Shown: positions 16,693 through 26,804 of the stretch, one piece after another
How the letters are laid out: each line of letters starts with the position of its first letter
How positions within the stretch are numbered: the stretch's first letter is position 1
Assembly: GCA_001543005.1 (NCBI GenBank)
Contig: LFLB01000007.1
Span: 124,001 to 188,000 of the forward strand
Length of the DNA stretch: 64,000 nt
Direction of reading: 5' to 3'
Source: Candidatus Spongiihabitans thiooxidans
Lineage (GTDB): Bacteria; Pseudomonadota; Gammaproteobacteria; Arenicellales; Poriferihabitantaceae
The notes under the pieces: model-generated
What the model was told of the DNA's origin: nothing
What the model saw: only the letters and a program-made list of their open reading frames with translations
The model's database searches: none
Program-made: the position numbers and the translations under genes

Positions 16693-16803
16693 TGTCCGGG
16701 TTCACCACATAATGAGACAAAATCAGGTCGCCACGGCGAGTTGCCGATAATACGCCATCGGCATCATTAAATCCAAATTATCGTGTGGTCGGTAATGGTT
16801 ATA
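16693..16803 (-). mobile_element. Relic of an IS3/IS481-type transposase (3' end plus IS terminus)
   Basis: Reading leftwards from 16803 the frame encodes 26 residues, including YNHYRPHDNLDLMMPMAYYR, and a stop at 16723-16725. This is the typical C-terminus of an rve-type integrase/transposase. Thirty bases beyond is TGTCCGGGTTCACCAC plus a GAGACA box, the IS terminus, identical in its first 12 bases to the left end at 8044. The rest of the transposase is missing. Confidence 0.75.
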
Positions 16804-16818
16804 GGGGACTGGTAATGG

Positions 16819-16844
16819 ACCTGACCACTCCAGAGTGGTCAGGT
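16819..16844. repeat. 11-bp inverted repeat beside the IS relic
   Basis: ACCTGACCACT and AGTGGTCAGGT are exact reverse complements with a four-base loop (CCAG). No T tract follows in either direction. It lies in the gene-free interval 16613-17068, which otherwise holds the IS relic and a palindromic repeat. Confidence 0.55.
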
Positions 16845-16881
16845 TGATCGCGGCTGCCGTCAACGGCCCTTCATACCGCGG

Positions 16882-16949
16882 CCGGAAGTGAGGCCTTCAG
16901 CCTCGCCAAGCCATTGCAGATGGCGGGACTAAAGTCCCGCGTCCGAGAC
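16882..16949. repeat. Single copy of the dispersed palindromic repeat
   Basis: This copy carries the same two cores as the 80-bp units at 8105-8379: GAGGCCTTCAGCCTC and GGGACTAAAGTCCCGC, joined by GCCAAGCCATTGCA. It is slightly diverged, and no tandem partner is present. Confidence 0.75.
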
Positions 16950-17068
16950 TTAGCCTTCGGTAACCAACCTTCATGAGGTGCCTGGCGCATGATATTTACG
17001 ATGTCACCAGGAATATCCCGAAACTCTGTGACTGAATCGGAATTTTCTGGATTATTCAGTTTTTCATC

Positions 17069-18469
17069 CTAAAACGGCAGCCCCAGCCCCGGCCGGACCG
17101 ACAAAATAAGCGTCCTGAACCGATCTTGTATGTTTTCCAACTGCGCCTGGGTCGTGGCTTCGAATCGCATAATAACAGTCGGCGTGGTGTTTGATGCGCG
17201 CAGCAACCCGAATCCATTATCGAAATCGACACGAACCCCATCGATGGTATTCACCACCGCATCATCAAATAATGTACTGGCAACTAGCTGGTCAACTAAT
17301 TGCCCGACTAATTCATGCGGCTCCCCCTCCTCCATTTCCAATCTTAGTTCAGGGGTATTGATGGCGTCTGGGATAGCAGCAAACAGCTCCATCGGTGCTT
17401 GCGCTGACTGCGTCAGCAGTTCGCATAGTCTGGCGCCGGCATAAATACCATCGTCAAATCCACCCCAACGGTCATTGAAAAAGATATGCCCGCTCATTTC
17501 CCCGGCCAACGCTGCGCCGGTTTCCTTTAACTTGCTTTTGATAAATGAATGGCCGGTTTTCCACATGGTGGCCACGCCACCATATTGCCGGATTAATTTT
17601 GGAAGAATTTGAGAACATTTGACATCAAAAATAATTTCCGCGCCCGGGGTGACTTGCAATATAGCACGGGAAAACAACGCCATTTGTCGGTCGGGCCAAA
17701 TGACATCGCCATTGGCGGAAACAATTCCCAAACGATCACCGTCGCCATCAAACGCTATACCAAAATCTGCCTTGTTGTTTTGAACTGCCTTTATCAAATC
17801 TTGCAGATTTTCCAATTGGCTTGGGTCGGGATGGTGATTGGGGAAATTTCCGTCCACCTCGCAAAACAATTCGATTACCTCGCAACCGATGCGCCTGAAC
17901 ACGTCTGGCGCCACCGCACCGGCAACACCGTTGCCACAATCGATCACCAATTTGAGCGATCGGGCCAGGGCGATGTCTTCTTCTATCGCCTTACAGTATG
18001 TCGGTAAAATTTCCCGACGATCAAGTTTTCCCTTTCCAGTGGCAGAATCCCCGCTCGCGCAATCATGCGCAAGTACCTTTTGTTTAATTTTTTGAATGGC
18101 CTCGCCTGACAGAGTAGTACCCGCAATCATCATCTTCAGGCCATTGTACTCGGGTGGGTTATGGCTTCCGGTGACCATCACCCCGCTTCCGGTATTGAAT
18201 TCCATTGTTGCAAAATAAAGCGCGGGGGTTGGAACCTGACCAATTTCAATGACATCGCATCCTGTAGACAACAACCCGTTTGCCAGTGCGTTAGCAAGTC
18301 CGGGGCTAGTTAATCTGCCATCCCACCCAACAACAACCTGGTTAATACCCTGTCGTAATGCCTCGGATCCCAACACTTTTCCGATCTGCTGAACAATCTC
18401 CGCAGTCAACGATGTTTCAACAACTCCACGGATATCATAAGCCTTGAAAATTTGGTCAGGGAATGTCAT
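17069..18469 (-). CDS. algC: Phosphomannomutase/phosphoglucomutase (AlgC/ManB type)
   Basis: A 466-residue alpha-D-phosphohexomutase that interconverts hexose 1- and 6-phosphates for polysaccharide precursors. It begins IFKAYDIRGVV; the phosphoserine loop VMVTGSHNPPEYNGLKM places the active Ser at 102. The metal loop DGDGDRLGIV lies near 240, the sugar-specificity loop GEMSGHIFF near 325, and the phosphate-binding RASNTTPT near the end. It follows lpdA on the same strand (53 bases). Mannose or glucose 1-phosphate made here could feed the glycan locus at the right of the window. Confidence 0.9.
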   Translation of the reverse strand: MTFPDQIFKAYDIRGVVETSLTAEIVQQIGKVLGSEALRQGINQVVVGWDGRLTSPGLANALANGLLSTGCDVIEIGQVPTPALYFATMEFNTGSGVMVTGSHNPPEYNGLKMMIAGTTLSGEAIQKIKQKVLAHDCASGDSATGKGKLDRREILPTYCKAIEEDIALARSLKLVIDCGNGVAGAVAPDVFRRIGCEVIELFCEVDGNFPNHHPDPSQLENLQDLIKAVQNNKADFGIAFDGDGDRLGIVSANGDVIWPDRQMALFSRAILQVTPGAEIIFDVKCSQILPKLIRQYGGVATMWKTGHSFIKSKLKETGAALAGEMSGHIFFNDRWGGFDDGIYAGARLCELLTQSAQAPMELFAAIPDAINTPELRLEMEEGEPHELVGQLVDQLVASTLFDDAVVNTIDGVRVDFDNGFGLLRASNTTPTVIMRFEATTQAQLENIQDRFRTLILSVRPGLGLPF

Positions 18470-18522
18470 CGATAAATTACCGCCAGGTCAAACCAGAATT
18501 TCGACTCTAATTAACCTTAGCC

Positions 18523-19962
18523 TTAATTAACCTTGTGAATTGCACGCTTATCGACCGCAAGGGCCGCTTCATGGGTCGCTTCTGAAAGCGTCGGGTGTGC
18601 ATGTATAGTTCGGGCTATATCCTCAGAACTGGCCTGATACGCCATCGCCAATACACACTCACCAATGAGCTCAGAGACGTGTGGGCCGATCATATGCACC
18701 CCAAGCAAACGATCAGTATGTTTGTCGGCGATCATCTTTACCAAGCCAATGGGCTGTTCCATTGCCCGCGCACGTCCGGTTGCAGCAAATGGAAATGACC
18801 CGGTTTTTATTTCGATTCCCTGCTTCTTCAACTCTTTTTCAGTTTGCCCGACCCAGGCAATTTCAGGGGATGTATAGATTACCCAAGGCACACAATTAAA
18901 ATCTACATGTCCTACGCTACCGGCAATTCGTTCTGCCACCGCAACCCCTTCTTCAGCGCTTTTATGCGCCAGCATAGGGCCTCTAACCGCATCGCCGACG
19001 GCCCAGATATGCGGCACATCGGTTTTACACTGATCGTCCACCTCAATAAATCCGCCCTGATTGATGGCAACACCGCAGTCCGGCGACAACAATCCATCTG
19101 TAGCAGGGCGACGTCCCACTGCGACGACAATTCGATCGACTTCAATATTATTGTCTCTGTCTTTTTGCGTATAACTCATTCTTATGCCGCCCTCGTCAAT
19201 GTCGATTTTTTTGACCACGGCACCCATACGAATATCCAAACCCTGTTTGGTAAATTGTTTTTTGGCTTCGCGCGCAATTTGCTGATCGGCAACCACCAAA
19301 AAGTCGTCCAATGCTTCCAATACCACAACTTCCGACCCCAAACGATTCCACACACTACCCAGCTCCAAACCAATTACACCAGCACCAATAATCCCAAGGC
19401 GTTTTGGAACATGGTCAAAACTTAATGCCCCAGTTGAATCAACGATAAACTCATGATCAAACGGCATATCAGGCAATTCAATGGGCACCGAACCCGGCGC
19501 CAGAATTATTTCCCGAGCGATGAGGGTTTGGATAATTTTACCACTGTCATCCAATACATTAACGGTGTTGTCTTGCATCACCCGCCCATGCCCGTGCACC
19601 GACATCACTTTATTGGCTTTGAATAGCTGAGCAATCCCGTCGGTTAGCCCGCTGACGATATTGTCTTTACGCGCTTGCATCTTTGCAACATCTATTGCGG
19701 CATTGTCCACAGAAATACCGTGCGCCGGGAATTGGTGAATGATGTTGTGATACTGCTCAGAAGAATCGAGCAATGCTTTGGAAGGGATGCATCCAATGTT
19801 CAAACAGGTGCCGCCCAGAGACGGCTTGCCCTTTTGGCCGCCGTTTTGCTTGGCCTGACTGTCTATACAAACCGTGGTCAAACCAAGTTGGGCACAGCGT
19901 ATGGCCGCGACATAGCCGCCCGGACCGGCACCGATTACAATTACATCAAAACTCATTGCCAT
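18523..19962 (-). CDS. lpdA: Dihydrolipoyl dehydrogenase (E3)
   Basis: A 479-residue flavoprotein that reoxidises the dihydrolipoyl group of 2-oxo-acid dehydrogenase complexes. It has an FAD motif VIGAGPGGYVAAIRCAQLG near the start, the redox disulphide GGTCLNIGCIPSK (Cys53, Cys58), an NAD motif LGIIGAGVIGLELGSVWNRLG near 190 and the C-terminal catalytic HAHPTLSE. A glycine/lysine-rich insertion (QAKQNGGQKGKPS, residues 36-48) precedes the disulphide, as in several gammaproteobacterial and mitochondrial-type E3 proteins. It starts three bases after sucB ends. Confidence 0.95.
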   Translation of the reverse strand: MAMSFDVIVIGAGPGGYVAAIRCAQLGLTTVCIDSQAKQNGGQKGKPSLGGTCLNIGCIPSKALLDSSEQYHNIIHQFPAHGISVDNAAIDVAKMQARKDNIVSGLTDGIAQLFKANKVMSVHGHGRVMQDNTVNVLDDSGKIIQTLIAREIILAPGSVPIELPDMPFDHEFIVDSTGALSFDHVPKRLGIIGAGVIGLELGSVWNRLGSEVVVLEALDDFLVVADQQIAREAKKQFTKQGLDIRMGAVVKKIDIDEGGIRMSYTQKDRDNNIEVDRIVVAVGRRPATDGLLSPDCGVAINQGGFIEVDDQCKTDVPHIWAVGDAVRGPMLAHKSAEEGVAVAERIAGSVGHVDFNCVPWVIYTSPEIAWVGQTEKELKKQGIEIKTGSFPFAATGRARAMEQPIGLVKMIADKHTDRLLGVHMIGPHVSELIGECVLAMAYQASSEDIARTIHAHPTLSEATHEAALAVDKRAIHKVN

Positions 19963-19965
19963 GAT

Positions 19966-21204
19966 TTATATATCCAGCAGTAATCTTGCAGGATCTTCCA
20001 ATACCTCTTTTACCGTCACTAAAAATTGAACCGCTTCCTTGCCATCAACAATGCGGTGATCATAGGAAAGTGCAAGATACATCATTGGTCTAATAACCAC
20101 ATCACCACTTTCCGCTATGGGTCGCTGCTGAATTTTATGCATGCCGAGAATCGCGCTTTGTGGTGGATTAACGATTGGGGTAGAAAGCAGTGAACCAAAT
20201 ACCCCGCCGTTGGAGATAGTAAAGGTTCCGCCGATTAATTCTTCCATTGTAATCTTGCCTTGTTTAGCGCGTGTGCCAAAATCCTGAATCTGAGATTCGA
20301 TTTCAGCGTAACCGAGTGCTTCACAATTTCGTAAAACAGGCACTACCAACCCGCGTGGCGAAGATACTGCAATACCAATATCATTGTAGTTATGCTGAAC
20401 AATATCGGTGCCATCGATATAGGCATTGACCAATGGAAAGCGTTGCAATGCGACTGTGCTGGCTTTAACAAAAAATGACATGAAACCCAGATTGGTGCCG
20501 TGTTTTTTCTCAAATGCCTCTTTATATTTTGCTCGAAGCGCCATTACAGACTGCATGTTGACTTCGTTAAATGTAGTCAATAAAGCAGCAGTCTGCTGGG
20601 ACTGAACCAGTCTTTTTGCGATAGTCTGTCGCAATCGACTCATCGGCTCTCTGGTTTCTTGCCGTTCTCCTGCAGGCGTTGCTACTACGGGCACCGAGGT
20701 TGTTGTGGAAGATTCGGTTTGTCCAGAAAGCGCTACCGCATCAGCAATGTGCCTGAGGACATCTTGTTTCGTTAACCGACCGTCACGACCTGATCCAGAA
20801 ATAGCATCCGGGTCGATACCGGTTTCGTCAATAAGCCGACGAACAGCTGGGCTTAATGGAGACTTACTTTCGTTCGATGTCGTTTCAGCGGGTACGCCCT
20901 GTTCGACACGGGGTTTTTTAGTCTCAGGCGCAGCGGATGCCTGAGACTGAGACTGAGCCTGAACCTGACCTGGCTCAATTCTGGCTAACACCTGTTCAGC
21001 AAGCACTGTGGCGCCTGCTTGTTCAACAATTTCAGTGAGCACCCCATCTGCAGGAGCAGGAACTTCCAATACGATTTTGTCAGTTTCGACTTCGACCAAT
21101 ATTTCATCCCGACTCACGGCATCGCCAACCTGCTTGGCCCAATCGAGCACCAGCGCATCGGCCACGGATTCAGGCAATACGGGAACTTTAATTTCTATAG
21201 ACAT
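19966..21204 (-). CDS. sucB: Dihydrolipoyl succinyltransferase (E2 of 2-oxoglutarate dehydrogenase)
   Basis: A 412-residue protein with an N-terminal lipoyl domain ([17 protein letters not shown], lipoylated Lys43), a peripheral subunit-binding domain near 118-152 ([20 protein letters not shown]) and a C-terminal acyltransferase domain ending with the catalytic [12 protein letters not shown]. The linker after the lipoyl domain is Gln/Ser-rich ([12 protein letters not shown]). It lies between sucA and lpdA, which identifies it as the E2 of the 2-oxoglutarate complex. Confidence 0.95.
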   Translation of the reverse strand: MSIEIKVPVLPESVADALVLDWAKQVGDAVSRDEILVEVETDKIVLEVPAPADGVLTEIVEQAGATVLAEQVLARIEPGQVQAQSQSQASAAPETKKPRVEQGVPAETTSNESKSPLSPAVRRLIDETGIDPDAISGSGRDGRLTKQDVLRHIADAVALSGQTESSTTTSVPVVATPAGERQETREPMSRLRQTIAKRLVQSQQTAALLTTFNEVNMQSVMALRAKYKEAFEKKHGTNLGFMSFFVKASTVALQRFPLVNAYIDGTDIVQHNYNDIGIAVSSPRGLVVPVLRNCEALGYAEIESQIQDFGTRAKQGKITMEELIGGTFTISNGGVFGSLLSTPIVNPPQSAILGMHKIQQRPIAESGDVVIRPMMYLALSYDHRIVDGKEAVQFLVTVKEVLEDPARLLLDI

Positions 21205-21259
21205 AATATTGTTTTAAATCGGTTTATGAATTTTTGCTTAACTATAATCATACGACTAT

Positions 21260-24085
21260 TCATTGACAATCAAGCGGGCAGTCGAGCGCCTCGCTTACAA
21301 TTTGTTGTTGTTGCTTGACATGCAGCTTATAGTAGCCAACAGCAGGAGACGGTGAGCCTTCACGACCGACATAATCCAAAGTCTGCCGATGGTTTATCAC
21401 CTTGCCCAGGTAATGGCTGATCTGATACCAACAACCTTGGTTCTTTGGCTCTTCCTGACACCATGCCACACTCTTAACTTGAGCATATTTTTCAATTTCC
21501 GCGCGTAGCTCACGGAGGGGAAATGGATGTACCTGTTCGAGTCGAATTATAGCCACATTTTTTTGTTTTCCTGCTTGTTTTTCGAGGCGACGCTGTTCCA
21601 AAATATCATAGTAAACTTTGCCGCTGCATATAACCAGTTTTTTTACCTTGTGATTATTCAAGGAATCTATTTCCCCAAGTACCGGATAAAATTTTCCATC
21701 GGCCAAATCACTCGGGGTTGAAACCGCCAGCTTATGACGCAGCAGACTCTTCGGCGTCATCACAATCAGCGGACGACGAAAAGATCGCAACATTTGTCGC
21801 CTTAGCATGTGAAACATCTGCGCCGGGGTGGTCGGCACACAGACTTGCATATTGTGTTCCGCACAAAGTTGCAAAAACCGTTCCAGTCGGGCCGACGAAT
21901 GCTCTGGTCCCTGGCCCTCCATGCCGTGCGGCAGAAACAGAACTAAACTGCAAATTCTCATCCACTTCGCCTGTCCACTGCTGATGAATTGGTCGATAAC
22001 CACCTGAGCGCCATTCACAAAATCACCAAACTGCGCTTCCCAGATGACCAGTGTCCGTGGCTCTGTGGTCGAGTAACCGTACTCAAAGCCCAATACCGCT
22101 TCCTCGGAAAGCAGAGAATTAATCACCAGAAAATCGCTGTGAGACTGGGTAACGTACTGTAAGGGTATGTGGGTGCGTGCCTGAGATTGATCGTGCAGCG
22201 TGGCATGCCGATGGGCAAACGTGCCCCGGCCCGCATCCTGTCCAGACAGGCGCACCTGATAATTCTGATCAAGCAATGTGGCATAGGCCAACAGTTCTGC
22301 ACAGCCCCAATCCATACCCTTTTCGCCCTTCGCCATCGCCACGCGATCTTCAAGTATTGCCTGAACGCGTTTGTGTACAACAAAATCGTCCGGGAATTCA
22401 GACAGGGTTTGTGCAAGACGGACCAAGCTGTCATGGCCAACCCGGGTATCGACCTGTTCGCGCCAGTCGTCTCCCATATAGGGCTTCCAATCAAGCGTAA
22501 CCAGAGCCTTATTAGGATCGATGACTTGCCCGGCAACAACATGCCCTTCATCGAGCCGATCCCGGTATTGTTGAATCATCTGATTCGCTTTTAGCTCGCT
22601 AATCACCCCTTGGTCGATCAGTTTTTCCGCATAAATTTGGCGGGGTGTTTTATGTTTCCTGATTTTGCCGTACATAATCGGTTGGGTAACGGCAGGCTCA
22701 TCGGCTTCGTTGTGACCATGGCGGCGATAGCAGACCATATCCAAAACCACGTCGCCTCCAAATTTCATCCGATATTCCATTGCCAATCGGGTGGCGTAAT
22801 TTACCGCATCGGCATGGTCGCCATTGACATGGAAAATAGGCGCCTGAACCAATTTTGCGACTTCTGTGCAATACAACGTGGAACGCGCATCCAAGGTATT
22901 GGTGGTGAAACCTATCTGGTTATTGATAATGATATGCACCGTTCCGCCAGTGGAAAAACCCCGAGTATTGGCCATGTTCAAGGTCTCCATGACCACGCCT
23001 TGCCCGGCGAATGCGGCGTCTCCATGAATTATTATTGGGATGATTTGTTTGCGGGCGCTATCTTTTCTTCGTTCCTGTCGCGCACGCACCGACCCTTCGA
23101 CTACCGGGCCGATAATTTCGAGGTGAGATGGGTTGAACGAAAGCGCAACGTGAACGATCCCACCGGCGGTTTGAATATCAGACGATGCACCTTGATGGTA
23201 TTTCACATCTCCTGTGTTGGTGTCCGCATCTTCGGTTTCATAGTCGCCCTCAAATTCACTGAACAAATCTTTGGGCGCCTTGCCAAGAATGTTAACCAAA
23301 ACATTCAATCGACCACGATGGGCCATGCCGATGACGATTTCTTTCACGCCTTGTGTTCCAAATTGCTGGATTAGGTCGGATAGCATGGGTATCAGTGCGT
23401 CACCCCCTTCAAGAGAAAATCGTTTTTGACCGACATACTTGGTATGCAAATATTTTTCCAGGCCCTCGGCAGCCGTGAGCCGGCCCAGCAATTCAATTCG
23501 CTCGGCATCGGGCAAAGGTTTTCTAATCGGCACGGATTCCGCCTGTTCCATTAACCAGGTTCTTTGGTTGATGTTGGTAAGGTAACGAATTTCATAGCCG
23601 ATGGGGCCGCAATACACCTGATGTAAAAATTCAAGAATTTCGCGCAAGGTTTTGCGTCCGCCGTCCGCCATGTCGCCGACATCAAATACCGTATCCAAAT
23701 CCTTATCGTTAAGATCGTATTGATCAGGCTGTATTTCATGGGCATCGCCTCTCGGCATGACCCCAATAGGATCGACATCAGCGAGCAAGTGTCCCAGCGC
23801 CCGGAACGCCATAATTAACTTTTGCACGCCCGCCTGTTTCTGTGCAGTGCTTTCGAACCAGGTCCGGGAGCCACCTTCACTGGGCGACATCCCGGTCGGG
23901 GTGATGTCGGGCAGCGATGAAAAAACCGATTGCCACTGCTTCGCTTCATCGGTAACGTGTTGATCCACGCCGTCATCCAATTCATGACCCGTAGCTTCTT
24001 GATATAGGGATTCCAGATACGACCTGTTAGCGCCACTCAAAAATCCGAGATCAGTTAAATTTTTAGTGTCATTTTTTAGTGGCAT
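21260..24085 (-). CDS. sucA: 2-oxoglutarate dehydrogenase E1 component
   Basis: A 941-residue thiamin diphosphate enzyme of the TCA cycle, similar in length to E. coli SucA (933). It shows the N-terminal E2-binding region (SYLESLYQEATG), EIVIGMAHRGRLNVLVNILG near 246, the ThDP motif GDAAFAGQGVVMETLNMANT near 350, and PRTLVIWEAQFGDFVNGAQV near 675. Transcription continues into sucB (55 bases) and lpdA. No succinate dehydrogenase genes lie upstream, unlike in E. coli. Confidence 0.96.
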   Translation of the reverse strand: MPLKNDTKNLTDLGFLSGANRSYLESLYQEATGHELDDGVDQHVTDEAKQWQSVFSSLPDITPTGMSPSEGGSRTWFESTAQKQAGVQKLIMAFRALGHLLADVDPIGVMPRGDAHEIQPDQYDLNDKDLDTVFDVGDMADGGRKTLREILEFLHQVYCGPIGYEIRYLTNINQRTWLMEQAESVPIRKPLPDAERIELLGRLTAAEGLEKYLHTKYVGQKRFSLEGGDALIPMLSDLIQQFGTQGVKEIVIGMAHRGRLNVLVNILGKAPKDLFSEFEGDYETEDADTNTGDVKYHQGASSDIQTAGGIVHVALSFNPSHLEIIGPVVEGSVRARQERRKDSARKQIIPIIIHGDAAFAGQGVVMETLNMANTRGFSTGGTVHIIINNQIGFTTNTLDARSTLYCTEVAKLVQAPIFHVNGDHADAVNYATRLAMEYRMKFGGDVVLDMVCYRRHGHNEADEPAVTQPIMYGKIRKHKTPRQIYAEKLIDQGVISELKANQMIQQYRDRLDEGHVVAGQVIDPNKALVTLDWKPYMGDDWREQVDTRVGHDSLVRLAQTLSEFPDDFVVHKRVQAILEDRVAMAKGEKGMDWGCAELLAYATLLDQNYQVRLSGQDAGRGTFAHRHATLHDQSQARTHIPLQYVTQSHSDFLVINSLLSEEAVLGFEYGYSTTEPRTLVIWEAQFGDFVNGAQVVIDQFISSGQAKWMRICSLVLFLPHGMEGQGPEHSSARLERFLQLCAEHNMQVCVPTTPAQMFHMLRRQMLRSFRRPLIVMTPKSLLRHKLAVSTPSDLADGKFYPVLGEIDSLNNHKVKKLVICSGKVYYDILEQRRLEKQAGKQKNVAIIRLEQVHPFPLRELRAEIEKYAQVKSVAWCQEEPKNQGCWYQISHYLGKVINHRQTLDYVGREGSPSPAVGYYKLHVKQQQQIVSEALDCPLDCQ

Positions 24086-24297
24086 GGGGCTTCATAAGAT
24101 GAAAATAATGGTATGGGGTCGGTTGTGATGCTGAATTGTCATTGCACGATTAAGTATACCAAAGCAAACGCCGGTTACTACGCTTAAAATCAAAATTCCG
24201 ACCTGGATATCAGATAACTATTCGGAACCGTGCTGCCGTTGTATATGTCGTTCGAGCGATAACTTCGCTATTCACAATGTAACGATTAAATTAAATT

Positions 24298-25068
24298 ATG
24301 GTTTACAATGTAATGCGTATGTATGAATCTAATTTCAACGAACGCTATAGCCGGCAAATCCGGCTACCCCGAATCGGGGAAAAAGGGCAAATAATGCTGG
24401 CTGAATCAAGGATTTTTATTGTTGGCATGGGTGGGCTTGGCTCTCCCGTGGCATTGTATTTAGCGGCGGCGGGTGTCGGCCGGATGTGCATCGCCGATTT
24501 TGATCAGGTGGATGAATCGAATTTACAACGACAGATTATTCATAGCCACAGCGATATTGGAGAACTGAAAGCGTATTCGGCCGCCAACTCTTTGCGCGCA
24601 ATCAACCCTTCGATTGAAGTTGAAACGCTCGATTATTCACTGGAATACGCCGATTTCATCGAGTACAGCCAGGATATCGATTTGATCATTGATTGTACCG
24701 ACAACTTCCCGACCCGATTTGAATTAAACGAAGTTTCACTTCAAACCAAAACACCGCTGGTATCTGGCGCCGCGATTCGTTGGGAGGGGCAAGTCACCGC
24801 TTTCGACCCTCGAAATGAAAAAAGCCCGTGTTATCAGTGTTTGTACCCGAACAAGAATATTGAAAGCGCAACATGCGCGATGGAAGGCGTTGTGGCGCCA
24901 TTGGTAGGCGTCATCGGTACCCTGCAAGCCATGGAAGCGGTAAATATATTGCTCGGCAATGGGCAACTTCACGGCATAGTGTGGTTGTTTGACGCCAGCA
25001 GCATGGTGTGGCAGAAAATGAAACTGCCAAAAAATCCAAATTGCCCAGCTTGTGGCAACCAGGCGTGA
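24298..25068 (+). CDS. moeB: MoeB/ThiF-family adenylyltransferase
   Basis: A 256-residue E1-like enzyme that adenylates the C-terminus of a ubiquitin-like sulfur carrier (MoaD or ThiS). Visible are RYSRQIRLPRIGEKGQ, the nucleotide loop GMGGLGSPVALYLAAAGVG, the basic-residue motif ESNLQRQIIHS, DCTDNFPTRF, and two CxxC zinc pairs (CYQCLYP and NCPACG). There is no C-terminal rhodanese domain. No molybdopterin or thiamin genes are nearby, so MoeB versus ThiF rests on sequence feel only. Three in-frame ATGs lie close together and no ribosome-binding site decides among them. Confidence 0.8.
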   Translation: MVYNVMRMYESNFNERYSRQIRLPRIGEKGQIMLAESRIFIVGMGGLGSPVALYLAAAGVGRMCIADFDQVDESNLQRQIIHSHSDIGELKAYSAANSLRAINPSIEVETLDYSLEYADFIEYSQDIDLIIDCTDNFPTRFELNEVSLQTKTPLVSGAAIRWEGQVTAFDPRNEKSPCYQCLYPNKNIESATCAMEGVVAPLVGVIGTLQAMEAVNILLGNGQLHGIVWLFDASSMVWQKMKLPKNPNCPACGNQA

Positions 25069-25605
25069 AGCCGCCCCAAATCAGAAACGTGCTTACGATG
25101 CAACGCCGGGCTTGGGGTGTAACCGGGATGTCGGCATGACCGCATGGTCTTGGTTAGTCGCTTTAATTGATCCTCAATAACTTCGATTTGAGAAAACAAA
25201 TCTTTTATCCCCGACAACCTGTCGCAAATTGGAATCAGCGATGTGCGGGCTGATGAAATGGGTGAAATGGTCGCCGAGGCGGTATTGGCGGGTTCCGGTG
25301 TCGGACAGAGTGAGGCCGCCGTAGGGGGTTGCCAACCCACGACCGGAGAAAGCGGTCATGCCCTAGCCTAACTCGGCGGCGAAGCGGGCTTGGGGATCGT
25401 TGTCGGTGAATTCCGCGGCCGTCAGATCAGCGACTTTCTGCTCCCGCAACCGCACCGCTTGCTTGACCGTAGGTCGGTTACAGGCTGAACGACAGGCCGT
25501 GGCCGACGATACCGGGACAAAGCATACCCGCTAGCTCCCATTCCTTCGTGGGACAACCACCAATCGGCGACTGGCTTGGCGGGCGGCTCATCCGTCTTGG
25601 AGCAA
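25069..25605 (-). pseudogene. Gene relics, including an autotransporter-barrel-like fragment
   Basis: No intact gene is present. On the minus strand 25250-25359 encodes FSGRGLATPYGGLTLSDTGT and RQYRLGDHF, which resembles the C-terminal beta-barrel of autotransporter-type proteins; the frame soon degenerates. Around 25370-25480 the minus strand also reads KQAVRLREQKVADLTAAEFT before a stop, an unassigned fragment. The interval 25069-26804 as a whole looks like decayed accessory DNA. Confidence 0.4.
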
Positions 25606-25911
25606 TCACGAGAGCAACCCGACAATCAACGTCGTTTGCACCGCCGCCACGCCTAACACTACTCCAACCATCCACTTGGTCATCTCCTGCTTGGCCTGAG
25701 CGATGTCGACCTTGAGGGTCGCCTCAACCCGGGCGATGGTGACCTCAACCTGGGCGATGTCGGTCTTGAGGGTCGCCTCAACCTGGGCGATGTCGGCCTT
25801 GGTCGCCAGATTGGTGTTGAGTAACATCACTTACTGCTCGGTAAAACCGGTCTCAGTCAAATGCTTGATGAAACGATGGGTGTCAAATGCAATGGCTTCG
25901 TTCATGGCCAT
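25606..25911 (-). pseudogene. Damaged DUF1640-like coiled-coil membrane protein gene, copy 1
   Basis: From ATG at 25911 the frame reads MAMNEAIAFDTHRFIKHLTE then TGFTEQ and an in-frame TAA (25831-25833). Directly after, in the same frame, it continues VMLLNTNLATKADIAQVEAT, repeated ADIAQVE-type heptads and a C-terminal membrane segment (WMVGVVLGVAAVQTTLIVGL). Related intact proteins normally read through this point, so the gene probably lost a short middle segment. A shorter product from GTG 25830 or ATG 25827 is conceivable. Confidence 0.6.
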
Positions 25912-25974
25912 TATTCTGCCGTATGCGCCGCCTTGCTGTCAATTACTTTGGGCGGCTCATCCGCCTTGGAGCAA

Positions 25975-26231
25975 TCACGAGAGCAACCCGACAATCAACG
26001 TCGTTTGCACCACCGCCACGCCTAACACTACTCCTCCAACCATCCACTTGATCATCTCCTGCTTGGCCTGAGCGATGTCGACCTTGAGGGTCGCCTCGAC
26101 CTGGGCGATGTCGGCCTTAGTCGCCAGATTGGTGTTGAGTAACATCACTTACTGCTCGGTAAAACCGGTCGCCGTCAAATACTTGATGAAACGATGGTAT
26201 CAAATATGCAATGGCTTCGTTCATGGCCATT
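25975..26231 (-). pseudogene. Damaged DUF1640-like coiled-coil gene, copy 2 (tandem duplicate)
   Basis: A near-copy of the preceding relic, with fewer heptads. The second part (ATG at 26145) encodes 56 residues, MLLNTNLATKADIAQVEATL to LIVGLLS. The first part has a net one-base insertion near 26198-26210 relative to copy 1 and is out of frame. The same TAAGTGATG junction appears in both copies, so the lesion predates the duplication. Confidence 0.6.
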
Positions 26232-26393
26232 ATTCTGCCGTATGCACCGCCTTGCTGTCAATTACCTGTATAAGTCCACCCCATATTTTGCGCAATTGAT
26301 GAAGGATGGATTGCAACAGAGTTTTGAGCCCTTGTCCTTTGTGTGGTCGGACGCTGTTGTAGAGGATCAACCAGGTTCATACCATCACATTAT

Positions 26394-26602
26394 GACAACG
26401 GGCGCGAATTCAGTTACCATGCCAGCATGGCCAGAGACCTTGAGGCGCGGATATACTTCGCCCATCCTTTATGCCCCGTGCTTATGCCTCGTGGTAGCGC
26501 GGACTGAACGAGAACACCAATGGCCTGATTCGCCAATACTTTCCGAAACAGCGGGGGCTGACGACCGTGTACAACGCACAAATCAAGCATGCCAAATGTA
26601 TT
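26394..26602 (+). mobile_element. IS30-family transposase relic
   Basis: Frame 1 from 26394 reads DNGREFSYHASMARDLEARI then YFAHP, and after a frameshift the frame from 26498 reads RGLNENTNGLIRQYFPKQRG then LTTVY before a stop at 26603. These are the second-Asp (DNGxEF) and NxNGLIRQYFPK motifs of IS30 transposases. Neither end of the IS is recognisable. Confidence 0.75.
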
Positions 26603-26804
26603 TGAACTTATACAGAGCGTTTCAATCAGATGGTAGGTGCTTTACTATCGAATACGCCATAAACACTGCTGTACTCATAATCTTCAGGGCCTTGCAATTC
26701 GAGTTAATTATTGCGCGGGTTGGTATTCCAATCAAAAGGTGATTAAACTCAACGATACAAATTCAGGCATACCACTTCAAGGCAGGCGATAACAAAATAT
26801 AAAA

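Noticed and set aside
26194-26742. A 182-codon + strand ORF
   Set aside because: It crosses an IS30 relic out of frame with the transposase motifs and overlaps the second coiled-coil relic; it has no coherent protein character.
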